Positions 31,884 to 42,449 of a DNA stretch of 64,000 nucleotides are shown here, piece by piece. The notes under the pieces were generated by a model. That model saw only the letters and a list, made by a program, of their open reading frames with translations. It had not been told where the DNA came from and ran no database searches. The stretch is from Candidatus Poribacteria bacterium. GTDB lineage: Bacteria > Abyssobacteria > SURF-5. A program made the translations under genes and the position numbers. Numbering within the stretch: position 1 is the first letter of the stretch; each line of letters begins with the position of its first letter. The stretch lies in assembly GCA_016215705.1 (NCBI GenBank), contig JACRIR010000150.1:1-64000 (forward strand), read 5' to 3'.

Positions 31884-32656
31884 TACTCGATGATATAATC
31901 GAGCATAAATTGTACGAAGTCAAAGAAGCTAAGAGGCGTATCCCTTTGGCTGCCCTCCATGCGCGCGTGGAAACCCGCGACCGAGGCCGATTCGGCTCAG
32001 CCATCAGCAAAGCAAATCGCACCTGTCTAATCGCCGAAATAAAGAAGGCTTCGCCTTCCCGCGGAGTGCTTCGGCGGGACTTCCGTCCGGCCGAAATCGC
32101 CCGAACATATGCGGAGGGTGGGGCATCCGCGATTTCAGTCCTGACCGACGCCAGATTCTTCCACGGTGATGCGGCGCATCTGGCGGAGGCGAAGAAAGCT
32201 TCGCGGCTGCCTGCGCTGAGGAAAGATTTCATTATAGACGAGTACCAGGTTTGGGAAAGCGCCGCAATCGGGGCGGACGCAGTGCTGCTGATCGTAGCGG
32301 CTCTTTCAAGCGAGCAGTTGCGCGACTATCTGCATCTGAGCGCCGACGTCGGCCTGGACGCCCTGGTTGAGGTCCACGACAGGACTCAACTAGACTTGGC
32401 GATCGAAGCCGGCGCCGCCATAGTCGGCATAAACAATCGAGACCTCCAAACCTTTGAAGTAAACCTGGATGTCACGCTTCAGCTTGCGTCCCTGGCGCCG
32501 GCCGATCGGATAATAGTAAGTGAAAGCGGAATCCGTACGCGCGATGACGTGCTCAAAGTGGCACAAGCGGGCGTCAATGCCATCCTGGTGGGCGAAGCCT
32601 TGATGACCAGCGGCGACGTTTCCGGAAAAATTCATGAATTGATAGGAATGGGCTGA
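31880..32656 (+). CDS. trpC: Indole-3-glycerol phosphate synthase
   Basis: LIAEIKKASPSRGVLR, ALRKDFIIDEYQVWESAAIGADAVLLI, IVGINNRDLQTFEVNL. Confidence 0.97.
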   Translation: MILDDIIEHKLYEVKEAKRRIPLAALHARVETRDRGRFGSAISKANRTCLIAEIKKASPSRGVLRRDFRPAEIARTYAEGGASAISVLTDARFFHGDAAHLAEAKKASRLPALRKDFIIDEYQVWESAAIGADAVLLIVAALSSEQLRDYLHLSADVGLDALVEVHDRTQLDLAIEAGAAIVGINNRDLQTFEVNLDVTLQLASLAPADRIIVSESGIRTRDDVLKVAQAGVNAILVGEALMTSGDVSGKIHELIGMG

Positions 32657-32762
32657 TTGTTCCGGAATAGCTGCGGTGGATAATCTACGGGGCCGGTTCG
32701 CGAACCGCCCCCACAAAAGAAATCATTGCAGGAATTCAAGAAATAGAATAAGAGTAGTGGAG

Positions 32763-33389
32763 ATGATCAGAGTCAAGATTTGCGGAATCACTAATGCTGA
32801 AGACGCTTTGTGGGCCGTGCAGCAAGGCGCAGACGCAATCGGGTTCGTCTTCGCGCCGAGCCCGAGGCAGATCGACAATAATCGCGCCAAGGGAATCCGC
32901 GACCAACTGCCGCCCTTTGTTTCAGTCGTAGGCGTCTTTGTGAATCCGGACCCACACAGCGCCCGGGAAACATTCGAGCACGTGGGACTTGACTTCGTGC
33001 AACTTTATGGAAACGGCGAAAGGCGCTTCCTGCGCGAATCTGCTTTGAGACCCAAGAGTCTCATTCATGCGATTTCCGTTGGGTCCGCAGCCGATCTCTC
33101 CCTGATAGAAAAGTCTTCGGGGGGGATCATACTTCTGGACACGAAAGTTGCGGGCAAGACGGGCGGAACGGGCAAGACATTCGATTGGAACATTGCCGCA
33201 AAGGCGAGAGCATACGGCAAGCCGATTATACTCTCCGGCGGACTCGATGCGAACAACGTGGAGCGCGCGATACGGATTGCGTTGCCGCAAGCGGTTGACG
33301 TTTCGAGCGGCGTCGAGTCAGCGCCGGGCAAGAAAGACCCTGATAAGGTACGGGATTTCATTCGGAGGGCAAAGGGATATGTTGCCTGA
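32763..33389 (+). CDS. trpF: Phosphoribosylanthranilate isomerase
   Basis: [58 protein letters not shown]. Confidence 0.96.
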   Translation: MIRVKICGITNAEDALWAVQQGADAIGFVFAPSPRQIDNNRAKGIRDQLPPFVSVVGVFVNPDPHSARETFEHVGLDFVQLYGNGERRFLRESALRPKSLIHAISVGSAADLSLIEKSSGGIILLDTKVAGKTGGTGKTFDWNIAAKARAYGKPIILSGGLDANNVERAIRIALPQAVDVSSGVESAPGKKDPDKVRDFIRRAKGYVA

Positions 33390-34569
33390 CGGCGGAGGCC
33401 ACTTTGGACAATACGGGGGCAAGTACGTGCCGGAAACACTGATGACCCCGCTGCGCGAGTTGGAAGACGCTTATTTGAGATATAAGGAAGACCCTGATTT
33501 CCGTCGTGAGCTCGACTATTATCTTGTACAGTATGCCGGTCGCCCCACTCCCCTCTTCTTCGCCGAACGCTTGACAAAGCATCTTGGCGGCGCAAAGGTA
33601 TATCTGAAACGCGAAGACCTTTGCCATACCGGCGCGCACAAAATCAACAACACGATAGGGCAAGCCTTGCTCGCTCGGAGAATGGGCAAGACTCGCATAA
33701 TCGCCGAGACCGGCGCGGGCCAGCACGGAGTAGCAACAGCAACAGTCGCCGCCCTCTTCGGTCTCGAGTGCGAGATTTACATGGGCGAAGAGGATATGCG
33801 GCGGCAGGCTCTGAATGTCTTCCGGATGCGGCTCTTAGGATCGAAAGTTACGCCTGTGAACTCAGGCAGCATGACGCTGAAGGACGCGATCAACGAAGCC
33901 ATGCGCGACTGGGTGACGAACGTGCGCACCACTCATTACATACTCGGTTCCGTCCTTGGCGCCCATCCATATCCTATGATGGTGCGTGATTTTCAGAAAG
34001 TAATCGGCGTCGAGGCACGAAGGCAAATTCTGGAAAAAGAAGGCGCACTGCCCTCGCTGCTCATCGCATGCGTCGGCGGCGGAAGCAACTCCATCGGCCT
34101 GTTCTACGAATTCCTCAATGATAAAGAAGTCGCGATGATCGGAGTGGAGGCAGGAGGACTTGGAATCGATACAGGAAAGCACGCAGCTCGATTTGCCTCA
34201 GGCGAACTGGGCGTTCTGCAGGGATGCATGAGCTTCGTACTTCAGACCAGTGACGGCCAGATAGAGCTCACTCACTCGGTTTCGGCCGGGCTGGACTACG
34301 CGAGTGTCGGCCCGGAACACAGTCGTCTGCGCGACGCAGGGCGCGTCAAGTACACAAACGCCACCGATGAGGAAGCGCTTGAGGCTTTTCAACTCTTAAG
34401 CAGGCATGAGGGAATAATACCGGCCCTCGAGAGCGCCCATGCGGTCGCGCATGCCGTCAAAGCGGCTCCTGCGATGAAACGGTCAGAACTCGTCATTGTC
34501 AATCTGTCCGGACGCGGTGACAAAGACGTTCAGGTGGTTTCCGAGATACTGTCGAAAAAGGCAGAATAA
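33379..34569 (+). CDS. trpB: Tryptophan synthase beta chain
   Basis: [47 protein letters not shown]. Confidence 0.98.
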   Translation: MLPDGGGHFGQYGGKYVPETLMTPLRELEDAYLRYKEDPDFRRELDYYLVQYAGRPTPLFFAERLTKHLGGAKVYLKREDLCHTGAHKINNTIGQALLARRMGKTRIIAETGAGQHGVATATVAALFGLECEIYMGEEDMRRQALNVFRMRLLGSKVTPVNSGSMTLKDAINEAMRDWVTNVRTTHYILGSVLGAHPYPMMVRDFQKVIGVEARRQILEKEGALPSLLIACVGGGSNSIGLFYEFLNDKEVAMIGVEAGGLGIDTGKHAARFASGELGVLQGCMSFVLQTSDGQIELTHSVSAGLDYASVGPEHSRLRDAGRVKYTNATDEEALEAFQLLSRHEGIIPALESAHAVAHAVKAAPAMKRSELVIVNLSGRGDKDVQVVSEILSKKAE

Positions 34570-35375
34570 TGGCGAACCGAGTTATCGAGAAATTCAAAGC
34601 TTTGGAGAGGTCGAAGCAGAAGGGATTCATCGCGTACATCGCGGCGGGTGATCCTGATTTCGAGGTTACCCGCAACCTCGTGATCGAGTTTGACCGCATC
34701 GGAGTGGACATAGTGGAACTCGGCGTGCCGTTTTCCGACCCGCTGGCCGACGGTGTAGTTAATCAACGCGCGGCGGAACGCGCTCTCAAAAGAGGCGCGA
34801 CTCTCCGGAAAGTGCTGGCCACGGTCAGGAAAATAAGAGAGGTTTCCGAGATTCCGATAATCCTCTTCACTTACTTCAACCCCCTTCATCATATGGGAGT
34901 CGAGCAGTTCGTGGCCGAAGCCCATGACTGCGGAGTGGACGGCGCCCTTGTGCTGGATTTGCCTCCCGAGGAGTCAGGTGAGTACAAACCGTTGATGGAC
35001 ATGAAAGGACTCTGCACAGTCTATCTGTTGGCGCCTACGAGCACGGACGAGCGGATCGATCTCATTTCGCGCCATAGCACCGGATTCATCTATTATGTGT
35101 CGCGTGAGGGTGTGACCGGCTTCCAGGAACGATTGGCGGGCGGGGTCGTTTCGATGGTGGCCAAAATAAGGACTCGTTCAGGCAGTCCCGTTGCAGTCGG
35201 CTTTGGAATATCCACCCCGCAGTTGGCCTCAGAGGCGGCCGCATACGCCGACGCGGTGGTAGTGGGTTCGGCCATCGTCAAGAAGATCGAGGAGTGCGGG
35301 GATTCGCCGGAAATCGTTCAGAAGGTTTCTCCTTTCGTCGCTGCCCTCGTGAAAGCAGTGAAGGGACGCAAATGA
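34569..35375 (+). CDS. trpA: Tryptophan synthase alpha chain
   Basis: FIAYIAAGDPDFEVT, VELGVPFSDPLADGVVNQRA, VAVGFGISTPQLASE. Confidence 0.97.
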   Translation: MANRVIEKFKALERSKQKGFIAYIAAGDPDFEVTRNLVIEFDRIGVDIVELGVPFSDPLADGVVNQRAAERALKRGATLRKVLATVRKIREVSEIPIILFTYFNPLHHMGVEQFVAEAHDCGVDGALVLDLPPEESGEYKPLMDMKGLCTVYLLAPTSTDERIDLISRHSTGFIYYVSREGVTGFQERLAGGVVSMVAKIRTRSGSPVAVGFGISTPQLASEAAAYADAVVVGSAIVKKIEECGDSPEIVQKVSPFVAALVKAVKGRK

Positions 35376-36712
35376 AATCAGATGAGAGGACGGTCCGGCT
35401 CGCGCTCGATGCCGCGGCTGCCGCCGGCGCAACCGCTGTGGAAGCTTTCTTTGGACGAGCCGGCTCGACGACGGTGGAAGTGAGCGCCGGCAGCGTCGAG
35501 GCGGTAAAGGTCCGCGACAGTTCCGGAATCGGCATTCGTGTCCTGGCCGGAACACGACTCGGGTTCGCACACACGTCTGATCTGAACGATGCCGGAATCC
35601 GTCGAGCAGCACAGGATGCCGTGGCAAACGCGGAATCCAGCTTCCCGGACGCATATAACCGACTTCCGTCTCCTGTGGATGCGTATACAAAAACGGAATG
35701 GTTCGACGCTGAGTTGGCGGCCCTGGGATTGGACGCAAGAATCGAGCGCGCGATGCGGATGGAGTCATGCGCGCGCGAGCATGATGAGAGAATCAAGAAA
35801 GTGCGCCAGTCGTCGATTTCGGACGTGACGTTCGAGGCGTGGCTCGCCAACAGCAACGGCATCTTGCTCTGTCACAGGGGGACTTCGTGCTCCGCGAGTT
35901 TACTCGCGGTCGCCGAGACGGGCGGAGAAGCCCAGATGGGGTGGGATTTCGCCCATGCATTCTCATTTCACGATCTGCAGGTCGAGCAAGTGGGGATGAT
36001 GGCTGCCCAGCGCGCAATTGATCTGCTTGGCGCCAGGCAGATTGACAGCACGTCCGTTCCGGTGATTCTCGATTCTCCAGTCGCCTCGGAGTTTCTCGCT
36101 GCAATCGGGCACGCGCTAATGGCCGACCAGATTCAAAAACGCAAATCTCTCTTTGCGGGCAAGGCCAGCCAGAAAGTGGCGAGTGAACACGTGACGATGA
36201 TCGATGACGGCGCATTCGAAAAAGGTATCTCGCCGGCGCCGGCGGACGGCGAAGGTGTTCCGTCCCAAAGAACGACGCTGATTGAATCAGGGACGCTCAG
36301 AAGGTTTCTTCATAACACGTACACTTCCGGCAAGGACGGCGTCGAATCCACGGGCAACGGAATACGCTCCTCTTACGCCTCCATCCCGGAAGTCGGAGCG
36401 TCAAATTTCTATCTCAGGCCGGGAACCGTCACAAGAGAGGACCTGATTGCCGGCTGCTCGCGCGCATATCTTGTTACGGACGCGATGGGAATGCACACCG
36501 TCGACATGGTTTCAGGCGATTTTTCCGTCGGCGCAAGCGGACTATGGATCGAAAGCGGCAAGGTCAAGTTTCCTGTCAGAGAGACGACGATTGCTGGCAA
36601 TATAAAGGATATCCTCGCCAATATTGAAACAGTGGCCGATGACCTGAAGTTCTACGGCCGATACGGTTCTCCGACGATTCTGGTCGGCAACGTCGTGGTC
36701 AGCGGGAAGTAA
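35372..36712 (+). CDS. TldD/PmbA-family metalloprotease-like protein
   Basis: AVEAFFGRAGSTTVEVSAGSVEAVKVRDSSGIGIRVLAGTRLGFAHTSDL, DGEGVPSQRTTLIESGTLRRFLHNTYTS, SGLWIESGKVKFPVRETTIAGNIKDIL. Confidence 0.9.
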   Translation: MKSDERTVRLALDAAAAAGATAVEAFFGRAGSTTVEVSAGSVEAVKVRDSSGIGIRVLAGTRLGFAHTSDLNDAGIRRAAQDAVANAESSFPDAYNRLPSPVDAYTKTEWFDAELAALGLDARIERAMRMESCAREHDERIKKVRQSSISDVTFEAWLANSNGILLCHRGTSCSASLLAVAETGGEAQMGWDFAHAFSFHDLQVEQVGMMAAQRAIDLLGARQIDSTSVPVILDSPVASEFLAAIGHALMADQIQKRKSLFAGKASQKVASEHVTMIDDGAFEKGISPAPADGEGVPSQRTTLIESGTLRRFLHNTYTSGKDGVESTGNGIRSSYASIPEVGASNFYLRPGTVTREDLIAGCSRAYLVTDAMGMHTVDMVSGDFSVGASGLWIESGKVKFPVRETTIAGNIKDILANIETVADDLKFYGRYGSPTILVGNVVVSGK

Positions 36713-36786
36713 TCTGTTCCTGCCACATGGGACTCTAAGAAGCGATGGGAGGCCGTCCCGCAATTGGCGAACCGGCTCAGATCTAT

Positions 36787-36861
36787 GCAGGCGCAAATTT
36801 GTTCGCATAATGTTTTCGCGCTCTTTTTGCATTGCGCCTGCGAATAGATTCGCACCTGCAG
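36787..36861. repeat. Composite 75 bp palindromic repeat, type 2
   Basis: gcaggcgcaaatttgttcgca...tgcgaatagattcgcacctgcag; homologous to 27231..27305. Confidence 0.8.
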
Positions 36862-36914
36862 AATTGCGAGACGGACTCGTAGCCCCTCTTGTTTCGGGAA
36901 GAACGCTTTCATTT

Positions 36915-38618
36915 ATGATCAAAAGTCGGAGAGAAGCAGGAGTCATCTGTTCGGTAGTAGTGGTCCTCCTGGCGTTTTCCAATATCCCCCTTCTTTACGG
37001 ATACATCCATAAGACGCCCGGCCTGAGATTCATGGGCATATTCGCGGGCGTACGAGACGCGAACGTGTATTTCATGATGATGATTCAGGGGATCGGCGCA
37101 TCGCCAATAATCGAGAATTATTTTAGGCCCGGCGAGCCGAACACTATCTATCACGGCCTTTTCTGGTTTTTCTTGGGAAAGCTGGCCTGTTGGTTCCACG
37201 CGCCGAACCTGGCCATGTACCACGCTTGCAGGATCGCCGCAACGATCACGTTTGTCCCGTTGTTCTACTGGGGAACGGCCCGCTTCCTCAGTTCAGCCGC
37301 TGAGCGTCTGACCGCACTCGTCGTGGTTTGCTTTGGGGCCGGAGCCGGATGGCTGTTAATGATACTGCGTCATCAGCAGTATAACCTTCCTTTCTTGCCG
37401 GCGGACGTGTGGACTCCTGAAGCGAGCGCTTTCTATTCACTCATGGCATTCCCGCACACCGCCATTTCGCTTAATTTGATCTTGCTGTGCATGGTGCTCG
37501 CATGGGACGCCATAGACTCAGAGAGGGCGAAGCCCGCCTGGGCCGCTGGTTTGTGCGGACTAATCCTCGGTTTCATCAATGCGTTCCAACTGCTCGTTGT
37601 ATGTTTCGGTCTAATGATATTCCTGCCCGCATCGACCCTGCTAAGATATGACAAAGCTTCCTTCCGACCCGGAATCATTTTCGGTTCGCTCGCGGTCTGG
37701 CCGCTTGGGTACTATACATTCATCTTGATTGCCAGGCCTGGAGCGCTTCCGGGCGCCGTGGTAAGGTCACCGACCCCTCTCGCCTATTTGGTCGGTTTTG
37801 GCCCAGTGATCCTATTGGGTTTGGTTCGCATTGTTTTCCTCCTGCGGTCCCGCAACCTTCCGAGGAGTGACCTTTTCTTGTTCTGCTGGATCATTGCGAG
37901 TTCAATTCTCATGTACTCGTATCCTGTTCTCACCCAGGAAGCGAGGGCGGTGCTTGGGATACAACTTCCACTTGGAATACTGGCAGTTCGATCCCTATTC
38001 CTTGATATTCTTCCCGCCTTCAGGTTGGATTTGCGCGGACAAAGACCTGGGCCGCGAAGGAAGATGGCCGCCGTCATCGTCTCTGCTTTTGTTATCTTTG
38101 CTCTTCCCAGCAGCTTTTACAATGTATTTGACCGGGTGGCGCGTTTGAAGAATTATCCGGAATCATTTTCATTGACGAACGATGAGTATGAGGCCCTTGA
38201 ATATCTGAGGGGTGTTCGCGGGAACGATATCGTGATTTCGGGGGAATGGGTGGGAATTTACGTTCCCCGCGTCGCGCGCAAGCGGGTGTGGGTGGGTCAA
38301 TATGATTATCCGTCATATAAGGAACGGATAGAGTTCATCAAGAAGTTCTTCGGGGGTTCGATCCCGGATATCCAGCATTACGAGATGCTCAGGGATCGCA
38401 ATATCCGATTTGTTTTCTATGGAAGCGATGAGAGGAGACTTGGCGGGTCCGAGTTGGGAAAAGCGCCCTATTTGGTCCGGCTCTTCAAGAAAGGGATTGT
38501 CGAAATCTACGAGGCGCCCATTTTGAACAGTCAAGGGCCTTCCGTTGAATCGCTGGAAAGCAGAGATCAATCATGGCGCCGGGGACAAGACAGACGACAA
38601 AGACCAGGAAAAACCTAA
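36915..38618 (+). CDS. Multi-TM membrane protein, GT-C-like
   Basis: Many hydrophobic segments, 568 aa; N-terminal extracytoplasmic loop then TM series as in GT-C proteins. Confidence 0.6.
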   Translation: MIKSRREAGVICSVVVVLLAFSNIPLLYGYIHKTPGLRFMGIFAGVRDANVYFMMMIQGIGASPIIENYFRPGEPNTIYHGLFWFFLGKLACWFHAPNLAMYHACRIAATITFVPLFYWGTARFLSSAAERLTALVVVCFGAGAGWLLMILRHQQYNLPFLPADVWTPEASAFYSLMAFPHTAISLNLILLCMVLAWDAIDSERAKPAWAAGLCGLILGFINAFQLLVVCFGLMIFLPASTLLRYDKASFRPGIIFGSLAVWPLGYYTFILIARPGALPGAVVRSPTPLAYLVGFGPVILLGLVRIVFLLRSRNLPRSDLFLFCWIIASSILMYSYPVLTQEARAVLGIQLPLGILAVRSLFLDILPAFRLDLRGQRPGPRRKMAAVIVSAFVIFALPSSFYNVFDRVARLKNYPESFSLTNDEYEALEYLRGVRGNDIVISGEWVGIYVPRVARKRVWVGQYDYPSYKERIEFIKKFFGGSIPDIQHYEMLRDRNIRFVFYGSDERRLGGSELGKAPYLVRLFKKGIVEIYEAPILNSQGPSVESLESRDQSWRRGQDRRQRPGKT

Positions 38619-39624
38619 CATACAAGTTATCAATTGTGGTTTGTCTCAGCAGTTCATACATGAATAACACAAAAGGGAAGTGAAACAGGAAGATACCCAA
38701 CGAATGCCTGCCCGGGAAAGCAAACGCCCGCAACCCAACAGGAGGCAGACAACCGACCAGGTTCCATAGAAACAAGAAAAGACCCACGCCCATCATTGTA
38801 TCTGATGCGGCGCTTGTGAATTTGAAACAGTGGAATAGTATGCCGGAAAGATAAAGCGGCAGGGCAAATTTGCTGAGCGTAGAAATCCAATTCTGACCTC
38901 CACCCCGCAATTGATAGGCGAAACACATGCCAAATACAAACTCGGTCAGGCGACATCCGAAAAAGACGCCTTCGGCAAACCGAGAGTGAAACCGATTGAT
39001 ATAATAAAGCCCTAGTAATCGAAAGAACACCGTGACCACAACGGAGCAAATAAAGATCGGGAGTGGGTCCCAACGCTTGAACAACTTGACCAACCACGGG
39101 AAAACGAGGTAAAACTGGAATAACAGACCTATGAACCAGACGGGGGAATTCAATCCAAACCCCTGAAAGAATCCTGGTATGAAGACGTGCAAGCCCAGGG
39201 CCTGAAGAACCAATGGCAGAACGAGAGAAGTCGGTGAAACTTTCTGGACGTACAGGGCAAGCAAGAAGAGAATGGCCAAGCTTGACCAATACATCGGCAA
39301 TATTCTTTTTGCCCGATTGCCGTACCACCCCGGAAGCTTGACGCCCTTCCGCAAGAAAGAGAGCGTCAGACCCAACCCGCTGGCGATGAGAAAAAGATTG
39401 ACGCCCTGATATCCGAAGCCACTCACGACACTTATGGATGCGTCGATAACGTCCTTGACGCTTTGGATTGACGGAATCAGGTAGGAGATGGGAGGGGTGT
39501 TCTGGGGAAGATGGAGACCGGCATAGCGCCATGCCGGCCATGTCGAGGGCATAACCAGCACCGAATGGTATGCCACCACTGAGAGGATGGCGATGCCTTT
39601 AACGGCATCAATTCTTTTGTCCAT
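38485..39624 (-). CDS. Acyltransferase family 3 (OafA/YrhL-like)
   Basis: MDKRIDAVKGIAILSVVAYHSVLV, multi-TM, NSPVWFIGLLFQFYLVFPWL, PGRHSLGIFLFHFPFVLF. Confidence 0.87.
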   Translation of the reverse strand: MDKRIDAVKGIAILSVVAYHSVLVMPSTWPAWRYAGLHLPQNTPPISYLIPSIQSVKDVIDASISVVSGFGYQGVNLFLIASGLGLTLSFLRKGVKLPGWYGNRAKRILPMYWSSLAILFLLALYVQKVSPTSLVLPLVLQALGLHVFIPGFFQGFGLNSPVWFIGLLFQFYLVFPWLVKLFKRWDPLPIFICSVVVTVFFRLLGLYYINRFHSRFAEGVFFGCRLTEFVFGMCFAYQLRGGGQNWISTLSKFALPLYLSGILFHCFKFTSAASDTMMGVGLFLFLWNLVGCLPPVGLRAFAFPGRHSLGIFLFHFPFVLFMYELLRQTTIDNLYVRFFLVFVVCLVPGAMIDLCFPAIQRKALDCSKWAPRRFRQSLS

Positions 39625-39696
39625 GCGGGGATACTAACACGACGCATCTATGAAGTCAAACATCGGAAAGGTCAGTCTGAGTGGCTCGGCATAGCG

Positions 39697-39731
39697 CAAA
39701 AAAGGCGCGGTCGCAGTTTCTCGACCGCGCC
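39697..39731 (-). terminator. Intrinsic terminator of the FecR-like gene
   Basis: Minus strand ggcgcggtcg-agaaactg-cgaccgcgcc hairpin followed by TTTTTT. Confidence 0.85.
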
Positions 39732-39749
39732 TAATCTCACATAGGCTGA

Positions 39750-42449
39750 TTACCGACGGCCTCTGCCACCTCGCCCGGAGGAGATGCCTCCACGCCGGTT
39801 ATCGCCGCCACGGTTGTCATCCCCAGTCTCGAATCTAGAACCGGAAGAGAATCCACGGCCATCGCCGCGCGAGTCAAACCGCATGTTCCTCGTTTCCAGT
39901 CTTTCCGTTTCCATCCTCTGAGGCGCTTGCATCAACCTCTGCTCGAACATCGGCGCAGGATTGCTTCGTTCGATCTGGGCCGGCACGGCCATTTGACGCG
40001 CTTCCATCTGCGGGAATCTATTAGGTTGCGGCTGTTGCTGTGGAATCGGAGGAATCGGGCCGCGACCAATGACCTCACGTCGTTCAGGACCGCGGTTTTC
40101 CTGCAATGACTCGCGGGTTATCCTCGTTTCTCGCTGAGACAACATCTCGTTGCGGCGGTCGGGCTCTCGCGCCTGATCGGGCCTCCTGTCCACTCTTGTG
40201 ATTTCGCGCGCTCTCATGATCTCCGGCCGCGACGCTTCGCGGGGTCCGGACTCGTTACGTCTCAGCGTTTCGCGTGCAGCAACCGTAGGTATATTGACTG
40301 TCGGGATTTGCGGGACTTCCCGACTTGTGCGCCCTTCCCCTCGCAGCAACTGTTCGCTATTGGGCTGCGCAAAGAGCTTCGATGGGCCATTAGAGTTCTT
40401 CACTTCCCCGCTTTCCCGCCCTCTCAGGTTCTCGGTGCGGCCCTTGTTTCCAAATGCGCCTTCAACTCCTTGCGCCTGAATATTATTCTGGCCAGCCACC
40501 GACCGGAAGACTTTCATTTCTCCTTTCTTGCCGTCGGTGACCCGCATCTGCAGACGGTCAGCTCTCGTGACAGCGCCCTCTGCGGTTGTCTGAGGAGACT
40601 GGTCTTTCTTGATCGTCACAGGAATTGATCTTTGATCCTCACTCCTTATGTTTTCAGGTAAGCGCTGAATGACCCTGTCTTCCCTGCCACTTCTCCTCGA
40701 GCTGTCAATCCGCTGATCCAGCGCCCGGATCGGAGTCGTCGTTTGACGGCGGTCCTCCCCTCTTCTGTCTGCGTCAAGCACGGCGGTGCGTCTCTCGACC
40801 GTTTGACCGCGAGTCACAGTCGATCCCTCTCTCCGCTCATTGACAAACTTCCGGAAGTCGAGCGTCCCAGCGCGGTCCCCTTCGCGTTTCCCGGGAAGGT
40901 CAGTAGTCAAGGAGGCAACTCGCATCTTTCCGTGCCCCGAACGAGAGACCTCAATTCTGGCTACTCTTTCCCTTAGCTCCGGATGTTTGTTGACATCGAG
41001 CATTTTTTGAAAATCGACTTTCCCCCGTATGCTCTCGCCCTTGCGAAGCGATTTCTCGATATTTAACTCCCTGCCGTCCTTCACGAAGCGAAGTTTGCCC
41101 TTTTCGATCTTTCCAATGTCGGCGGCGGTAAGACCTTTCACCGAGTCGCCTCCGACTCTGGTTCCACTAATCGTTCGGAGGTCGCTACGAGGAACTGATC
41201 GCATATCGAGCGATTGCGCGCGGTCATTGTGATGGTCCTTGCGGAAGTCGCCGTCATCATGGTCAAAATCGTGATCGTTATCATGGTGGCCATGATGATC
41301 ATGGTGATCGTCGTCATCAAAGTCATGATGGCCATGATGATCATGGAAGTGATGCCTATGGACGAACGTGAACGAGAACAGGTCAACATGACTTACAAAG
41401 ACAGTTGGGACATAGTATGGGTATGTGGTAATCACGGGATAGCCATATGGGTCAACCGGCACCCATCCGATATAATCGCCGTAGCCGACCCAACTTACAT
41501 AAGCAGGTCGCCACGTGTATCCGGGTACCCACAGCCAGCCATAATACGGGTCATAGACCCATGAGCCATAGTGATACGTTGCATAACCCCAAGGCTCATA
41601 GGGCACCCAGGTCCAACCGTAAAGACCGCTGTATACCCAATAACCGTAGGAATAAGGTCTCCACGACTGAGCTACGTATGGTTGCCATGCATAGGTGTTA
41701 TATTGATTGTTATAAACCCATGAGCCGTAACCGTTAAGGTCTTCCTGACCAACAATATTCTGGCTAAGTTGTGATGGACGCTTATACGTTGACAGCGCTA
41801 TATCGCGTTGTTCGTTCCATGTATCAAAGTCGTCGCCTCTCGAAGGACCGAAAGTGGCAAACTCAAACTTGCCTTCCGGACTGACAATTACCCACTCACC
41901 CGCCTGGAGCGTTTTGCGTGGGCTTGCCATCGCCTCGATATCGATAGCGCCACGGACAACCTTTACGTCGGCCTTGCCGCCTTCAAGCATATCGACGCGT
42001 ACAAGCGCCTTGTCGGCTGCATGCAGTTGTCCGGTCGGGAAAGTCAGTGTGATGGCCTCATTCGGAGACAGCCGGTCCGAAATACGAAAATATAGGCGTC
42101 CGCCATCCATGCCGACAACTCTGCCTTGATCCATTTCAACGACGGCTATGCGTGTGCCTTCGCCGATACGCAACAGCAGTTTGGGGTCAAACTGAACTTC
42201 TGCGCGACCGGTTTCGTTGGTCTGGAGTAAATCACCCTCTTCGACGATCAGGTTGGGCTCGGCATAGCCCCATTCGACGTCATTTTTCCCAAGGACAAAT
42301 GCGGTATCCACAACCGAGCTTATACGGGCCACATTCGGCGCATCTGCCGCAAGCGCTCGGGCCGGCATAACAAACGCCACAATAAGCGCAAACGCCAGCG
42401 CCGGCAGCGCTAATCCGACCTTCCCTTTCACTAATCTCTCCGCGCTCAT
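39750..42449 (-). CDS. FecR-domain / DUF6600-like secreted protein with Tyr/Trp-rich repeats and a His/Asp-rich stretch
   Basis: Signal peptide; NETGRAEVQFDPKLLLRIGEGTRIAV (FecR-like); YGSWVYNNQYNTYAWQPYVAQSWRPYSYGYWVYSGLYGWTWVPYEPWGYATYHYGSWVYDPYYGWLWVPGYTW (DUF6600-like); HHFHDHHGHHDFDDDDHHDHHGHHDNDHDFDHDDGDF. Confidence 0.8.
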   Translation of the reverse strand: MSAERLVKGKVGLALPALAFALIVAFVMPARALAADAPNVARISSVVDTAFVLGKNDVEWGYAEPNLIVEEGDLLQTNETGRAEVQFDPKLLLRIGEGTRIAVVEMDQGRVVGMDGGRLYFRISDRLSPNEAITLTFPTGQLHAADKALVRVDMLEGGKADVKVVRGAIDIEAMASPRKTLQAGEWVIVSPEGKFEFATFGPSRGDDFDTWNEQRDIALSTYKRPSQLSQNIVGQEDLNGYGSWVYNNQYNTYAWQPYVAQSWRPYSYGYWVYSGLYGWTWVPYEPWGYATYHYGSWVYDPYYGWLWVPGYTWRPAYVSWVGYGDYIGWVPVDPYGYPVITTYPYYVPTVFVSHVDLFSFTFVHRHHFHDHHGHHDFDDDDHHDHHGHHDNDHDFDHDDGDFRKDHHNDRAQSLDMRSVPRSDLRTISGTRVGGDSVKGLTAADIGKIEKGKLRFVKDGRELNIEKSLRKGESIRGKVDFQKMLDVNKHPELRERVARIEVSRSGHGKMRVASLTTDLPGKREGDRAGTLDFRKFVNERREGSTVTRGQTVERRTAVLDADRRGEDRRQTTTPIRALDQRIDSSRRSGREDRVIQRLPENIRSEDQRSIPVTIKKDQSPQTTAEGAVTRADRLQMRVTDGKKGEMKVFRSVAGQNNIQAQGVEGAFGNKGRTENLRGRESGEVKNSNGPSKLFAQPNSEQLLRGEGRTSREVPQIPTVNIPTVAARETLRRNESGPREASRPEIMRAREITRVDRRPDQAREPDRRNEMLSQRETRITRESLQENRGPERREVIGRGPIPPIPQQQPQPNRFPQMEARQMAVPAQIERSNPAPMFEQRLMQAPQRMETERLETRNMRFDSRGDGRGFSSGSRFETGDDNRGGDNRRGGISSGRGGRGRR

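Noticed and set aside
41200-41390. Low-complexity catgatgatcat repeats that could look like a satellite
   Set aside because: Encode the His/Asp-rich tract of the FecR/DUF6600-like protein on the minus strand; listed as a protein feature instead.
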